Shown piece by piece: positions 7,229 to 14,812 of a DNA stretch of 26,191 bases. The notes under the pieces were generated by a model. The model was not told the origin of the DNA. It saw nothing but the letters and a program-made list of their open reading frames with translations, and searched no databases. The DNA is taken from positions 1 to 26,191 of IMG/VR virus record IMGVR_UViG_3300006754_000140; one strand, given 5' to 3'. Position 1 is the stretch's first letter, and every line of letters starts with the position of its first letter. The translations under genes and the position numbers were made by a program. The stretch comes from a virus.

Positions 7229-7681
7229 ATGGATAAGGAGGGCGACAAGCCTTTTAAGAACAGAAACAAGGTCAAGGGTAAAGAAGTGAGCCTCTCAAAT
7301 AAGATGAGGCGTTATTTGAAAGTAGCCCAAGATATGGCTGCTCATTCTAATTATGGCAAGATAAAGCATGGCGCCGTCCTCATTAAGGGAGGCTCTGTTA
7401 TAAGTACTGCCTTTAACAAGGATAAGTTTAGTTCTTTCGGAGAAAGGTTTCGTGGTCCAGATTGTGGACCAGCTACACATCATGCCGAATTATCATGTGT
7501 AACTGGAGTAGATCGATCTAAAACAGCAGGCGCAAGTATATTTGTTGTAAGGATCAACCGACAAGGTGAGTTGAGATTATCAAAGCCTTGTCCGATGTGT
7601 CACGATGCATTAAAGTTTACAGGTGTTAAGAGAGTTTATTATTCTACTAATGACGGATCAATTGAGATGTACAAGTTGTAA
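7229..7681 (+). CDS. Zinc-dependent cytidine/deoxycytidylate deaminase family protein
   Basis: Hydrolytic deaminase, most likely dCMP to dUMP, feeding the thymidylate synthase ThyX encoded downstream. The zinc site is complete: H85 and proton-shuttling E87 in 'HHAELS', then C121 and C124 in 'KPCPMCHDAL'. 'KIKHGAVLIKGG' (44-55) is the usual first strand pair. The first 20 residues are a basic extension. At 150 aa it is slightly shorter than typical dCMP deaminases (170-190), and I do not see the allosteric zinc-binding insertion of the T4 enzyme. A deaminase acting on other cytosine nucleotides cannot be excluded. Strong Shine-Dalgarno AGGAG and its own promoter. Confidence 0.82.
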   Translation: MDKEGDKPFKNRNKVKGKEVSLSNKMRRYLKVAQDMAAHSNYGKIKHGAVLIKGGSVISTAFNKDKFSSFGERFRGPDCGPATHHAELSCVTGVDRSKTAGASIFVVRINRQGELRLSKPCPMCHDALKFTGVKRVYYSTNDGSIEMYKL

Positions 7682-7696
7682 TTTACGAACTATATA
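7668..7696 (+). promoter_or_regulatory. Weak candidate promoter giving a leaderless start
   Basis: TGTACA (7668-7673), 17-bp spacer, TATATA (7691-7696), with ATG 7703 exactly 6 nt past the hexamer: the same -10-to-ATG distance as before the family A polymerase. The gene it would serve also lacks a Shine-Dalgarno. Both hexamers are imperfect. Confidence 0.3.
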
Positions 7697-7702
7697 TAGT
7701 AT

Positions 7703-8032
7703 ATGGATTTAAGAAATTTGATAAAAGAGGTGCTCAATGAAGGTCTTTACGAGGCAACTGTCATTATGCGCCTTAATCGATCAGAAAATCTAACAATCAT
7801 TACTGACAAACTTCGTGGAGTTTGCGGTATTACAATTGTTGATGTCACTGTCCCATCAAAACCTGTTTCTGAAACAGTCGAACGCGTAACTTTAAATGTA
7901 AGGTTCTTTCTAATGGAAAGCAGCCTTAAAACGCAATTGACCAGAATGTCTACAGAAGCTAGAAAAATCCAAGGTGTATACTCTTTTATGCCTGTTAAGG
8001 CTGTAAAATATTACAGTCGCATTTACAAATAA
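7703..8032 (+). CDS. Conserved-looking small protein, function unknown (109 aa)
   Basis: No family recognised. The N-terminus 'MDLRNLIKEVLNEG' is an amphipathic helix. The rest alternates strands and helices ('YEATVIMRL', 'GITIVDVTVPS', 'ERVTLNVRFFL', a Ser/Thr/Met helix, 'SFMPVKAVKYY') in an order compatible with a ferredoxin-like beta-alpha-beta-beta-alpha-beta fold such as ACT domains. That is secondary-structure reading only. No catalytic residues or metal ligands stand out. There is no Shine-Dalgarno before ATG 7703, only an AT-rich TATATATAGTAT stretch, so it is either leaderless or poorly translated. It sits between the deaminase and the FEN nuclease, so a DNA-metabolism link is plausible. 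Confidence 0.6.
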   Translation: MDLRNLIKEVLNEGLYEATVIMRLNRSENLTIITDKLRGVCGITIVDVTVPSKPVSETVERVTLNVRFFLMESSLKTQLTRMSTEARKIQGVYSFMPVKAVKYYSRIYK

Positions 8033-8047
8033 AAAAATAGAGGGAAA

Positions 8048-9016
8048 ATGTCGATTAATGGAAGGGTGTTGGTCATCGACCAACTTAACCTATTTTTGCG
8101 TAATTATGTAATTAATCCATCGGAGTCTCAATGGGGCCCAATTGGTGGAATAAAAGGCACAATGCAATCACTACAAAAGCTTTGTAATGATGTAAAGCCT
8201 GATCATATTGTTATCTGTTGGGATGGTGCTGGCGGCTCTATCAAACGCAAACAGATGAAGAAGGATTATAAAGCCGGCCGCGCCCCATTGCGCCTAAACC
8301 GAGCTTTTCATCACCTGGATGAGGACGAAGCAAAACAAAATCGTTTCTTTCAGGAGTTGCGCCTTGTTGAGTACTTCAATGAAATGCCGGTGATTCAGTT
8401 TAAATTTGATAATGTAGAGGCTGATGATATCGTCGCATATGTTTGCCAAATGCCGGAATTAGAAGATTGTGAGAAGGTTATTGTATCTAATGACAAAGAT
8501 TTTTTCCAGTTAGTTTCTGGTAAAACTGTGCTTATGCGGCCTGTTGAAAAGAGTCGAGTGTACAATAGTAGGACTGTCCTTAGTGAGTTTAAGATTCATC
8601 CACACAATTTTGCATTAGCAAAAGCAATGATTGGTGATAAGAGTGATAATCTGCCAGGAATTTCTGGTGTTGGAGAGGGACGAATCAAGAAAGACTTCCC
8701 GCAGTTTAACAGCGACCAGCAACTTACAATCGATGAATTGCTAGACTATTGTCGTGATAACCAACAGACTAGTAAAAGAAAAATGTGGAAAGAGATTGTC
8801 GATAACGAGCGCGTTATTAGATTAAATTATAAGATGATGCAACTTTACGCACCCCATTTATCCATAGACAACAAAAGAGAAATTCAGGAGGTAATTCAGG
8901 ATCCGGATTTGACTTTTAATAAGATGAATGTCATGAAGATGATGATGCGTGATGAGTTTGCACAAGTAAGCTTTTCTGATATGTTTAAAGCATTTCAAAG
9001 AATGGCAAAACAATAA
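8048..9016 (+). CDS. 5'-3' exonuclease / flap endonuclease (FEN, T4 RNase H-like)
   Basis: Structure-specific nuclease that removes RNA primers and 5' flaps. FEN motifs in order: 'VLVIDQLNLFLRNY' (residues 7-20, D11), 'IVICWDG' (54-60, D59), a basic arch helix 'KRKQMKKDYKAGR' (66-78), 'VEADDIVAY' (123-131, E124, D126, D127), 'SNDKDFFQLV' (147-156, D149, D151), 'MIGDKSDNLPG' (194-204, D197, D200) and the helix-hairpin-helix 'GISGVGEGRIKK' (204-215). All acidic metal ligands of the family are present, so it should be active. Its 322 aa match T4 RNase H (305) and Pol I N-terminal domains. The minimal family A polymerase at 3182 lacks this domain, so the two functions joined in bacterial Pol I are separate genes here. 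Shine-Dalgarno AGAGGG. Confidence 0.9.
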   Translation: MSINGRVLVIDQLNLFLRNYVINPSESQWGPIGGIKGTMQSLQKLCNDVKPDHIVICWDGAGGSIKRKQMKKDYKAGRAPLRLNRAFHHLDEDEAKQNRFFQELRLVEYFNEMPVIQFKFDNVEADDIVAYVCQMPELEDCEKVIVSNDKDFFQLVSGKTVLMRPVEKSRVYNSRTVLSEFKIHPHNFALAKAMIGDKSDNLPGISGVGEGRIKKDFPQFNSDQQLTIDELLDYCRDNQQTSKRKMWKEIVDNERVIRLNYKMMQLYAPHLSIDNKREIQEVIQDPDLTFNKMNVMKMMMRDEFAQVSFSDMFKAFQRMAKQ

Positions 9017-9025
9017 GAGGATAAA

Positions 9026-10381
9026 ATGACTGAGGGTATAGATTTTTCTAAATATGGAAAATCATTTCAAGAATCGCTAGCGCAATTAATGTTTGAAGAT
9101 CGTCCTTTCTGCGATCAAATCGAGGAAGTGTTAGACATTGGTTTTTTTGAGTTAAAGTATTTACGCGTTTTTGTTGAACGCGTTTTTGACTATAGAAAGC
9201 AATACGGAGTGCATCCATCAATAAACGTCTTTACGTCAATATTACGTACAGAGTTGGAACATTACACTCCAGCACTACAAAAGCAAGTACGTGATTATTA
9301 TGTACGATGCGAAGCTCGCGATGTACAAGATACTGAATACATCAAGAATACAAGTCTAGATTTTTGTAAAAAGCAAAAGTTGAAGGCTGCTCTAGTACAG
9401 TCTGTTGAATTGATCCGTAGTTCTTCTTTTGATGAAGTTAAGCAAGTTATTGATGAAGCTCTTAAATTAGGTGTGGATAACAATTTTGGCCACGATTTTC
9501 TAAAAGATTTTGAAGCTCGATATGAAATCAAAGCTCGAAATCCAATTTCAACTGGCTGGAGTAAGATCGATAAACTTACCGGCAACGGCCTAGGCTCCGG
9601 AGAGCTGGGAGTAGTTATTGCTCCAACCGGAGCCGGCAAATCAATGGCTTTGGCTCATTTGGGGTCTGCCGCAGTTAAAAATGGCAAAAATATTGTCCAT
9701 TATACTTTAGAATTATCAGAGGCTGTAACTGGCCAGCGCTACGATAGTTGTACAACCGGTGTTCCTTTATCACAATTATTTGACAGGAAGGACGAAGTCT
9801 TTGAAAATATTACAGATATTGAAGGATCTCTTATTATTAAAGAATATCCAACAAAAACTGCTTCTCCGGGCACGATAAGAAAACATCTAGAAAAATTAAA
9901 AAAACAAAATCGAAAAATCGATATGATTATAGTAGATTACGCCGATTTGCTCCGTCCTGTCAAAAGTTACAAAGAGAAAAGGAACGAACTAGAGTCTATT
10001 TATGAAGACTTGCGGGCAATTGCCCAAGAAAACCAGTGTCCAGTTTGGACAGCATCACAAACGAATCGTTCAGGATTAAATGCAGAAGTCGTAACTATGG
10101 AATCAATTTCGGAAGCCTTCAACAAGTGTTTTGTATCAGATTTTATTTGTTCTATATCGAGAACAATTAAAGATAAGAATTCTAATCAGGCAAGAATGTT
10201 CATCGCCAAAAATCGTAATGGCCCTGATGGGCTAATATTTTCTATGCATATGGATACTTCCTGCGTAAAACTGCAGGTTATTGATAAAACTGAACTCGGC
10301 AATATTTCGCCGACATCTGATCCAAAAGAATTCGGCGCTGGTGAAATATGGAAAAAGTCTAGAAAAGGAGGAACGCACTAG
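9026..10381 (+). CDS. Replicative DNA helicase, DnaB / T4 gp41 family
   Basis: Hexameric 5'-3' fork helicase. The N-terminal ~150 residues are helical, the DnaB_N-like collar. The RecA-type motor follows: 'PISTGWSKIDKLTGNGLGSGELGV' region (173-196), Walker A 'APTGAGKS' (199-206), catalytic 'TLELSE' (E229), Walker B 'MIIVDYADLL' (300-309), sensor 'ASQTNR' (Q345), and a C-terminal arginine-finger segment 'AKNRNGPDG' (R397). Length (451) matches gp41/DnaB (about 470). No primase domain is fused and none is seen in the window, so a primase must lie elsewhere or come from the host. The stop TAG overlaps the next GTG start by 1 nt. Confidence 0.9.
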   Translation: MTEGIDFSKYGKSFQESLAQLMFEDRPFCDQIEEVLDIGFFELKYLRVFVERVFDYRKQYGVHPSINVFTSILRTELEHYTPALQKQVRDYYVRCEARDVQDTEYIKNTSLDFCKKQKLKAALVQSVELIRSSSFDEVKQVIDEALKLGVDNNFGHDFLKDFEARYEIKARNPISTGWSKIDKLTGNGLGSGELGVVIAPTGAGKSMALAHLGSAAVKNGKNIVHYTLELSEAVTGQRYDSCTTGVPLSQLFDRKDEVFENITDIEGSLIIKEYPTKTASPGTIRKHLEKLKKQNRKIDMIIVDYADLLRPVKSYKEKRNELESIYEDLRAIAQENQCPVWTASQTNRSGLNAEVVTMESISEAFNKCFVSDFICSISRTIKDKNSNQARMFIAKNRNGPDGLIFSMHMDTSCVKLQVIDKTELGNISPTSDPKEFGAGEIWKKSRKGGTH

Positions 10382-12237
10382 TGGAACTATCATCAAAAAT
10401 TTTATCGGATATCACAGTTTATATGAAGTACGCCCGCTATCTAAAAAAAGAGAATCGTCGCGAAACTTGGGAAGAACTAGTTACACGAAATAAGAATATG
10501 CATCTTAAGAAGTATCCTCAACTTGAGGAGGAAATCATTAATGCTTATCAATATGTTTATGATAAAAAAGTTCTTCCATCGATGCGATCTATGCAATTTG
10601 GTGGTAAACCAATTGAGGTCGCTCCTAACCGTATTTATAATTGTGCCTATCTTCCTGTTGATAGTTGGCTATCTTTTAGTGAAACAATGTTTCTCTTACT
10701 GGGGGGAACTGGTGTTGGATTTAGTGTACAAAAGCACCACATTGAAAAGCTTCCTGAGATTCAAAAGCCTCTACAGAAGCGAAAAAAACGATATTTAATT
10801 GGAGACTCAATAGAAGGCTGGGCTGATGCTGTAAAAGCACTAATGAAAAGCTACTTTTTAGGGGGCACACCTTTAAGATTTGACTTTTCTGATATCCGTC
10901 CAAAGGGCGCCTCACTAGTTACTAGCGGCGGCAAAGCTCCGGGCCCGCAGCCATTACGAGAGTGCCTTGTCAAAATTGAAGGTATTCTAGCGGAGAAAGA
11001 GACTGGTGACAAGCTACATCCTATTGAAGTTCATGACATTGTTTGCCATATTGCTGATGCTGTTCTTGCCGGGGGGATTCGTCGGGCTGCTCTTATTTCC
11101 CTCTTTTCAGCAGATGATGAAGAAATGCTCGCGGCGAAAACAGGAAACTGGTGGGAAACAGAACCACAGCGAGGACGAGCTAACAATTCAGTAGTATTGC
11201 TACGCCACCGTATTACAAAAGACTATTTTATGGACCTCTGGGATCGAGTTAGAGCATCACAGTCTGGAGAGCCAGGGTTTTATTTCTCGAACGACAAAGA
11301 CTGGGGGACAAATCCCTGTTGTGAGATAGCTCTTCGCCCATACCAATTTTGTAATTTGACCGAGGTTAACACTTCAGATCTTGAAACACAGAAGGAGTAT
11401 GATGACAGAGCAAGAGCCGCTAGTTTAATTGGCACTCTTCAAGCTGGCTATACTGATTTTCATTATTTGCGTGATATTTGGCAAAAACAGACTGAAAAAG
11501 AAGCTCTAATCGGCGTCTCTATGACTGGAATCGCTTCTGGCAAAGTGGCGGATTTAGATATGAAGAGGGCGGCGAATGTAGTAAAGAGAGAAAATGCCAA
11601 GATTGCCAAAATAATTGGCATCAAATCTGCGGCTAGGTGTACGACCGTAAAACCGGCCGGCACCACTTCTTTAGCCTTGGGCACCTCAAGTGGAATTCAC
11701 CCATGGCACGGCGAATATTACTTAAGAAGGATCCGAGTAGGCAAAAATGAATCGATTTATACTCACTTGCTTATTCACAATCCAGAATTAATTGAAGATG
11801 AATATTTCAGGCCGCATGATACTGCGATCATCACTGTTCCACAAAAGGCGCCAGAAGGTGCCATCACTCGTAAAGAGAGTGCATTACAGCTCTTAAAGAG
11901 AATTAAGCATGTCACCGAAGAATGGGTCCGGCCGGGCACCAGGAGAGGTCAAAATACACATAATATCTCTGCGACACTTTCTATTAGAAAAGATGAGTGG
12001 GTTGACGTCGGTGATTGGATGTGGGAAAACCGCGAATATTATAACGGACTATCTGTCTTACCTTATGATGGTCACACGTATATACAGCCTCCTTTTGAGG
12101 AGTGTTCAAAAGAGAAATATCAAGTTTTATATGATTTATTAGAAGAAGTTGATTTAGAACAAGTTATTGAATTTGAAGACAACACAGATCTTCAAGGAGA
12201 ATTGGCCTGCAGCGGCGGCAATTGTGAAATGAGATAG
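10381..12237 (+). CDS. nrdJ: Adenosylcobalamin-dependent (class II) ribonucleotide reductase, monomeric RTPR type
   Basis: Reduces ribonucleotides to deoxyribonucleotides using coenzyme B12. Recognised by 'LPSMRSMQFGG' (65-75), the radical-site cysteine trio C88 ('RIYNCAYLP'), C313 ('TNPCCEI', with E315) and C324 ('FCNLTEV'), 'CTTVKPAGTTSL' (420-431), and a C-terminal redox pair C610/C615 ('ACSGGNCEMR'). The same C-x4-C spacing is found in Lactobacillus leichmannii RTPR. At 618 aa it is shorter than that enzyme (739). No class I small subunit lies nearby, as expected. The GTG start overlaps the helicase stop as TAGTG and follows a near-perfect Shine-Dalgarno AAAGGAGG (10364-10371). The host must make or import B12. 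A natural partner of ThyX and dUTPase downstream. Confidence 0.9.
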   Translation: MELSSKILSDITVYMKYARYLKKENRRETWEELVTRNKNMHLKKYPQLEEEIINAYQYVYDKKVLPSMRSMQFGGKPIEVAPNRIYNCAYLPVDSWLSFSETMFLLLGGTGVGFSVQKHHIEKLPEIQKPLQKRKKRYLIGDSIEGWADAVKALMKSYFLGGTPLRFDFSDIRPKGASLVTSGGKAPGPQPLRECLVKIEGILAEKETGDKLHPIEVHDIVCHIADAVLAGGIRRAALISLFSADDEEMLAAKTGNWWETEPQRGRANNSVVLLRHRITKDYFMDLWDRVRASQSGEPGFYFSNDKDWGTNPCCEIALRPYQFCNLTEVNTSDLETQKEYDDRARAASLIGTLQAGYTDFHYLRDIWQKQTEKEALIGVSMTGIASGKVADLDMKRAANVVKRENAKIAKIIGIKSAARCTTVKPAGTTSLALGTSSGIHPWHGEYYLRRIRVGKNESIYTHLLIHNPELIEDEYFRPHDTAIITVPQKAPEGAITRKESALQLLKRIKHVTEEWVRPGTRRGQNTHNISATLSIRKDEWVDVGDWMWENREYYNGLSVLPYDGHTYIQPPFEECSKEKYQVLYDLLEEVDLEQVIEFEDNTDLQGELACSGGNCEMR

Positions 12238-12253
12238 AAAGTTATTGACTTTC
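12237..12253 (+). promoter_or_regulatory. Inverted repeat overlapping the -35 of the next promoter
   Basis: GAAAGT (12237-12242) and ACTTTC (12248-12253) around a 5-nt spacer. The 3' arm is part of TTGACT, the -35 box. It is followed by A's, not T's, so it does not read as a terminator on this strand. Possible operator dyad. Confidence 0.4.
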
Positions 12254-12272
12254 AAAAAATAGTGCGTATAAT
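12245..12272 (+). promoter_or_regulatory. Sigma70-type promoter for the groES-thyX unit
   Basis: TTGACT (12245-12250), 16-bp spacer, TATAAT (12267-12272), continuing TATAATATAAC. It starts 8 nt after the RNR stop codon. The transcript would begin about 12279, with Shine-Dalgarno AAGGAGG (12287-12293) just before ATG 12299. Confidence 0.8.
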
Positions 12273-12298
12273 ATAACCAAGACAATAAGGAGGAATTT

Positions 12299-12544
12299 AT
12301 GTCTGATGAGAACACAACTAACGATTATTTGATTGATTACTTTAAGGCCTTTCAGGCCGTAGAGCTGGAAATGGAACCCTATAAGGAGCATAAGAAGGAT
12401 CTTAAGAAGAATTATGTCGAGAATGGCTGGCTTTCAAAGCAGGAAATTAGTCAAGGACTGCGCGCCTATCGAATGTTGAAGAAGGGCGAAAATATCGATG
12501 ATTTCACAGAAATCTTCGACAAGCTTCAGAAAAAGATTAGTTAG
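12299..12544 (+). CDS. Small helical protein, possibly GapR/DUF2312-like (81 aa)
   Basis: Function not recognised with certainty. The protein is entirely helical and charged: 'AVELEMEPYKEHKKDLKKNY' forms a long Glu/Lys helix, followed by 'NGWLSKQEISQGLRAYRMLKKG' and a short amphipathic C-terminal helix. The order (long helix containing E-x-E...KK, then G, then a basic helix) resembles GapR-type (DUF2312) DNA-binding proteins that bind overtwisted DNA ahead of forks. The match is by eye and weak. It is the first gene of a unit with a strong promoter and a perfect AAGGAGG Shine-Dalgarno, so it should be made in quantity, as expected for a DNA-coating or anti-host factor. Confidence 0.55.
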   Translation: MSDENTTNDYLIDYFKAFQAVELEMEPYKEHKKDLKKNYVENGWLSKQEISQGLRAYRMLKKGENIDDFTEIFDKLQKKIS

Positions 12545-12552
12545 GAGACTCA

Positions 12553-12831
12553 ATGTTACTAAAACCCTATAACAGACGTTTTCTAATTCAGCCTTTGGAA
12601 GAAGAAGAAATAGAGCAAACGGGCATACTGCTGCCTGATGATTTTAAAGAGCAAAGCCTCCACTCTGTAGGCCGAGTTCTGCGACGAGCTAGAGATTGTT
12701 CTCTAGGAGTTTGGAAGGGAGATACAGTTGTATATTCGACGAATATGCTTGAGACGATAACTCTCAATGGAAAAGATTCTTTTCTTCTTTTAGAGAACTA
12801 TGTATTGGGTACTATTCATGAAAAGAATTGA
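12553..12831 (+). CDS. groES: GroES-like co-chaperonin
   Basis: Caps the GroEL chamber during folding, as T4 gp31 does for the capsid protein. At 92 aa it has the normal GroES length (95-97). Visible pattern: 'LKPYNRRFLIQPLEEEE' (the usual kPl.DRvlv.p.e), 'GILLPDDFKEQ' at the mobile-loop position, 'SVGRVLRRAR' (the g.V.avG segment), 'WKGDTVVYS' (v.vGD.Vly) and 'LLLENYVLGTI' (l.l.E.dvla.i). No GroEL is visible, so it would act on host GroEL. The mobile loop is short, as in phage versions. Shine-Dalgarno TAGGAG; the end overlaps thyX. Confidence 0.8.
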   Translation: MLLKPYNRRFLIQPLEEEEIEQTGILLPDDFKEQSLHSVGRVLRRARDCSLGVWKGDTVVYSTNMLETITLNGKDSFLLLENYVLGTIHEKN

Positions 12832-13516
12832 ACTTTACGGAGATGGAATAGGCGCAGTAGAATTAGTTGATCATATGGGTTCTGACCTTACGATCGTTAA
12901 TTCTGCGCGTGTATCCTTTGGGAAACAGAAAAATGAACTCGACGAAAAAGATAAGAAACTTATCGACTACCTTATTAAGCACAAACACACATCGACCTTT
13001 GAGCATAACGTTGCTACATTTAGGTTTGTGGTACCTTTGTTTATCCGCAGCCAGCATCATCGCCACAGGACTTGGTCCTACAATGAAATTAGTCGTCGCT
13101 ACACTGATGTAAATTTGAGATTCTATGAACCGAAAGTTTTTAGAACGCAGCATAAAAGCAATCGACAAGCATCTAACACAGACGATTTTATCGATCCAGT
13201 AATTGATTCACACGGAGTCGCCGTCCAGCGCGCCTCCTACTTAATATATTCTCATGACAGAGCATCCTTGGCATTATATAATAAATTAATCGACCATGGT
13301 ATATGTCGCGAACAAGCGAGGGGCGTCTTGCCACAAAATTTATATACAGAATATTATGGTACTTGTAATTTAAGCAATCTACTTAAATTTATAGACTTGA
13401 GAACACATGACGGCGCCCAATGGGAAATTCAAAAAGTTGCTATAGCCGTGTTAGATATTATAACCGAACTATGGCCATCCGCTGTCTCTGCTTATAGAGA
13501 GAACAAAAACATATGA
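12818..13516 (+). CDS. thyX: Flavin-dependent thymidylate synthase ThyX (232 aa)
   Basis: Makes dTMP from dUMP with FAD, NADPH and methylene-tetrahydrofolate. The signature R-H-R-x-x-S is present in 'RHRTWSYNEISRRY' (residues 82-95). The N-terminal 'GSDLTIVNSARVSFGK' (21-36) is the usual ThyX opening, 'HTSTFEHNVATFRFVVP' (58-74) carries the T-x-FEH folate/FAD segment, and 'QARGVLPQNLYTEY' near residue 165 carries the R of the 'E.AR.vLP' motif. Start: ATG 12818 gives the canonical N-terminus and overlaps groES by 14 nt; the upstream ATG 12800 would add six hydrophobic residues and cannot be excluded. Works with the deaminase and dUTPase in this window, which make dUMP. Confidence 0.92.
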   Translation: MKRIELYGDGIGAVELVDHMGSDLTIVNSARVSFGKQKNELDEKDKKLIDYLIKHKHTSTFEHNVATFRFVVPLFIRSQHHRHRTWSYNEISRRYTDVNLRFYEPKVFRTQHKSNRQASNTDDFIDPVIDSHGVAVQRASYLIYSHDRASLALYNKLIDHGICREQARGVLPQNLYTEYYGTCNLSNLLKFIDLRTHDGAQWEIQKVAIAVLDIITELWPSAVSAYRENKNI

Positions 13517-14100
13517 CTTACTTATTATTGGCCCTAATGGCCACCACTCCACCAGAAATTTATATAGAAACATATGATCTGGAGCAACCAACTTATGATG
13601 AAATCTTATTAGAAGCAATTCATAATTGTAAAGGTGTGGATCCAGAAAAAGTTAATATTGAACTGTTGGAAAAGCTCATCGCGGTTGAAAAGGAATTTAA
13701 CGTTCCTCCGTCGCTCAGAGGTATGATCTTGGCTGCAGCCTGTCAAGAGAGTAAATATAATCCCATAGCGGAAGGTGACAAAAAGTTTAGTAAGGACAAA
13801 AAGACGCCAATGGCAATTGGTCTTATGCAGCTATGGCCATATTACGAAAGGGCATACGGGATAAGCCGTACAAATCCCGAAGAAGCAGCTAGAGCCTGGA
13901 TGCAGCATATTATAAAACAAATACCTAAGATTAAACGCAATTGCGGCTATAGAACTGATAATAAAATTTGGATAGCAGCCTGGGTGACTGGCGTACGTTA
14001 TAAGAAAGCTGGAGGCCGATGTCGCGAAGTGCCGAAGCATCACCGTGTTTTGAAGAAGTGGCATAGGAATATCAAGATTAAAAGGAAAGATGGCTGTTGA
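13513..14100 (+). CDS. Lytic transglycosylase (SLT domain), probable endolysin or virion lysin
   Basis: Cleaves peptidoglycan glycan strands. SLT motifs: catalytic Glu E79 in 'AAACQESKYNP' (residues 74-84) and 'AIGLMQLWP' (101-109), then an aromatic 'IWIAAWVTGVRY' segment in place of the usual 'A.AAYNaG'. The first 14 residues ('MTYLLLALMATTPP') are hydrophobic without a basic start, so a short export or signal-anchor role is possible but not clear. The C-terminus is strongly basic (Lys/Arg/His), which may bind the wall or membrane. The ATG overlaps the thyX stop by 4 nt (ATGA). A second wall enzyme, an amidase, is at 25197, so one may act in lysis and the other in the virion. Confidence 0.82.
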   Translation: MTYLLLALMATTPPEIYIETYDLEQPTYDEILLEAIHNCKGVDPEKVNIELLEKLIAVEKEFNVPPSLRGMILAAACQESKYNPIAEGDKKFSKDKKTPMAIGLMQLWPYYERAYGISRTNPEEAARAWMQHIIKQIPKIKRNCGYRTDNKIWIAAWVTGVRYKKAGGRCREVPKHHRVLKKWHRNIKIKRKDGC

Positions 14101-14812
14101 GTTTAGTTGGAAAAACGTAGCCATTGGTACATCGCTGGCGGCTATTCATTGGGCACACAAAACAAATTGTCCAATCCTTTACAACAAAGAACCAGCCTTT
14201 TTTAAATTTAAAAAACTGATTTCTGGCGAGTTTGAATATGATAGATGGCAACGGATTGCCTCTGATTTATCTTGGAGAGGCTTAAACCCCTTTGGTGACA
14301 AGATTTCTTCTATCCGTCTTCAGGAAGATAAAATAGAAGTCATATGTCATAATAGAAAATATATCATAGCTTATGAAAATATTAGATTCTTTGACGGAGA
14401 CAACATTGAAAATTTTCCATTTTCTAAAATAAACATAATAAGTTATCATGTATATGATTGGTTTCGTGTTACATCTGGCACGAAACACGAACACTGGTTT
14501 CTGGAAAACGAAGAAGATTTCGTAAACAAGATTTACTTTTTTCCCAAGATTACTTTACCGAAATATAAAGATTGTGTTTCAGAATCAATTATGTCCGAGA
14601 AGAGTTTAAATCATGTTGATTATACCTCAACAATGGCGAGGCATAAAACAGTCGACGTCATGACGAAAGCTGGAATTCTTGGTACGAAACACACACAAAC
14701 TTATCGTTATCCTGTAAAGATGAATTTTTTAGAACGTCAGGTGTTCGAGGATAAAGAGGAGCTGATGATAGAAGAAGGCAATTACACATTGGATACTAGA
14801 GAATTTAAATGA
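14090..14812 (+). CDS. Conserved phage protein of unknown function (240 aa)
   Basis: No named family. The N-terminus 'AIGTSLAAIHWAHKTNCPILYNKEP' resembles the start of a Rossmann-type nucleotide-binding fold but lacks a clean GxGxxG. Further conserved-looking segments are 'YDWFRVTSGTKHEHWFLENEEDFVNKIYFFP' (around residues 122-153), 'DYTSTMARHKTVDVMTKAGILG' (around 179-200) and a C-terminal Tyr/Glu-rich stretch. I recall proteins of this pattern in other phage genomes next to a gene like the following one, but cannot verify that here. Overlaps the lytic transglycosylase by 11 nt, with Shine-Dalgarno AAAGGA. The 4-nt ATGA overlap with the next gene suggests the pair works together, perhaps on a sugar or nucleotide substrate. 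Confidence 0.65.
   Translation: MAVEFSWKNVAIGTSLAAIHWAHKTNCPILYNKEPAFFKFKKLISGEFEYDRWQRIASDLSWRGLNPFGDKISSIRLQEDKIEVICHNRKYIIAYENIRFFDGDNIENFPFSKINIISYHVYDWFRVTSGTKHEHWFLENEEDFVNKIYFFPKITLPKYKDCVSESIMSEKSLNHVDYTSTMARHKTVDVMTKAGILGTKHTQTYRYPVKMNFLERQVFEDKEELMIEEGNYTLDTREFK

Noticed and set aside
12237-12260. Hairpin GAAAGT/ACTTTC as terminator of the RNR unit
   Set aside because: Followed by A's rather than T's on the transcribed strand; better explained as a dyad around the -35.
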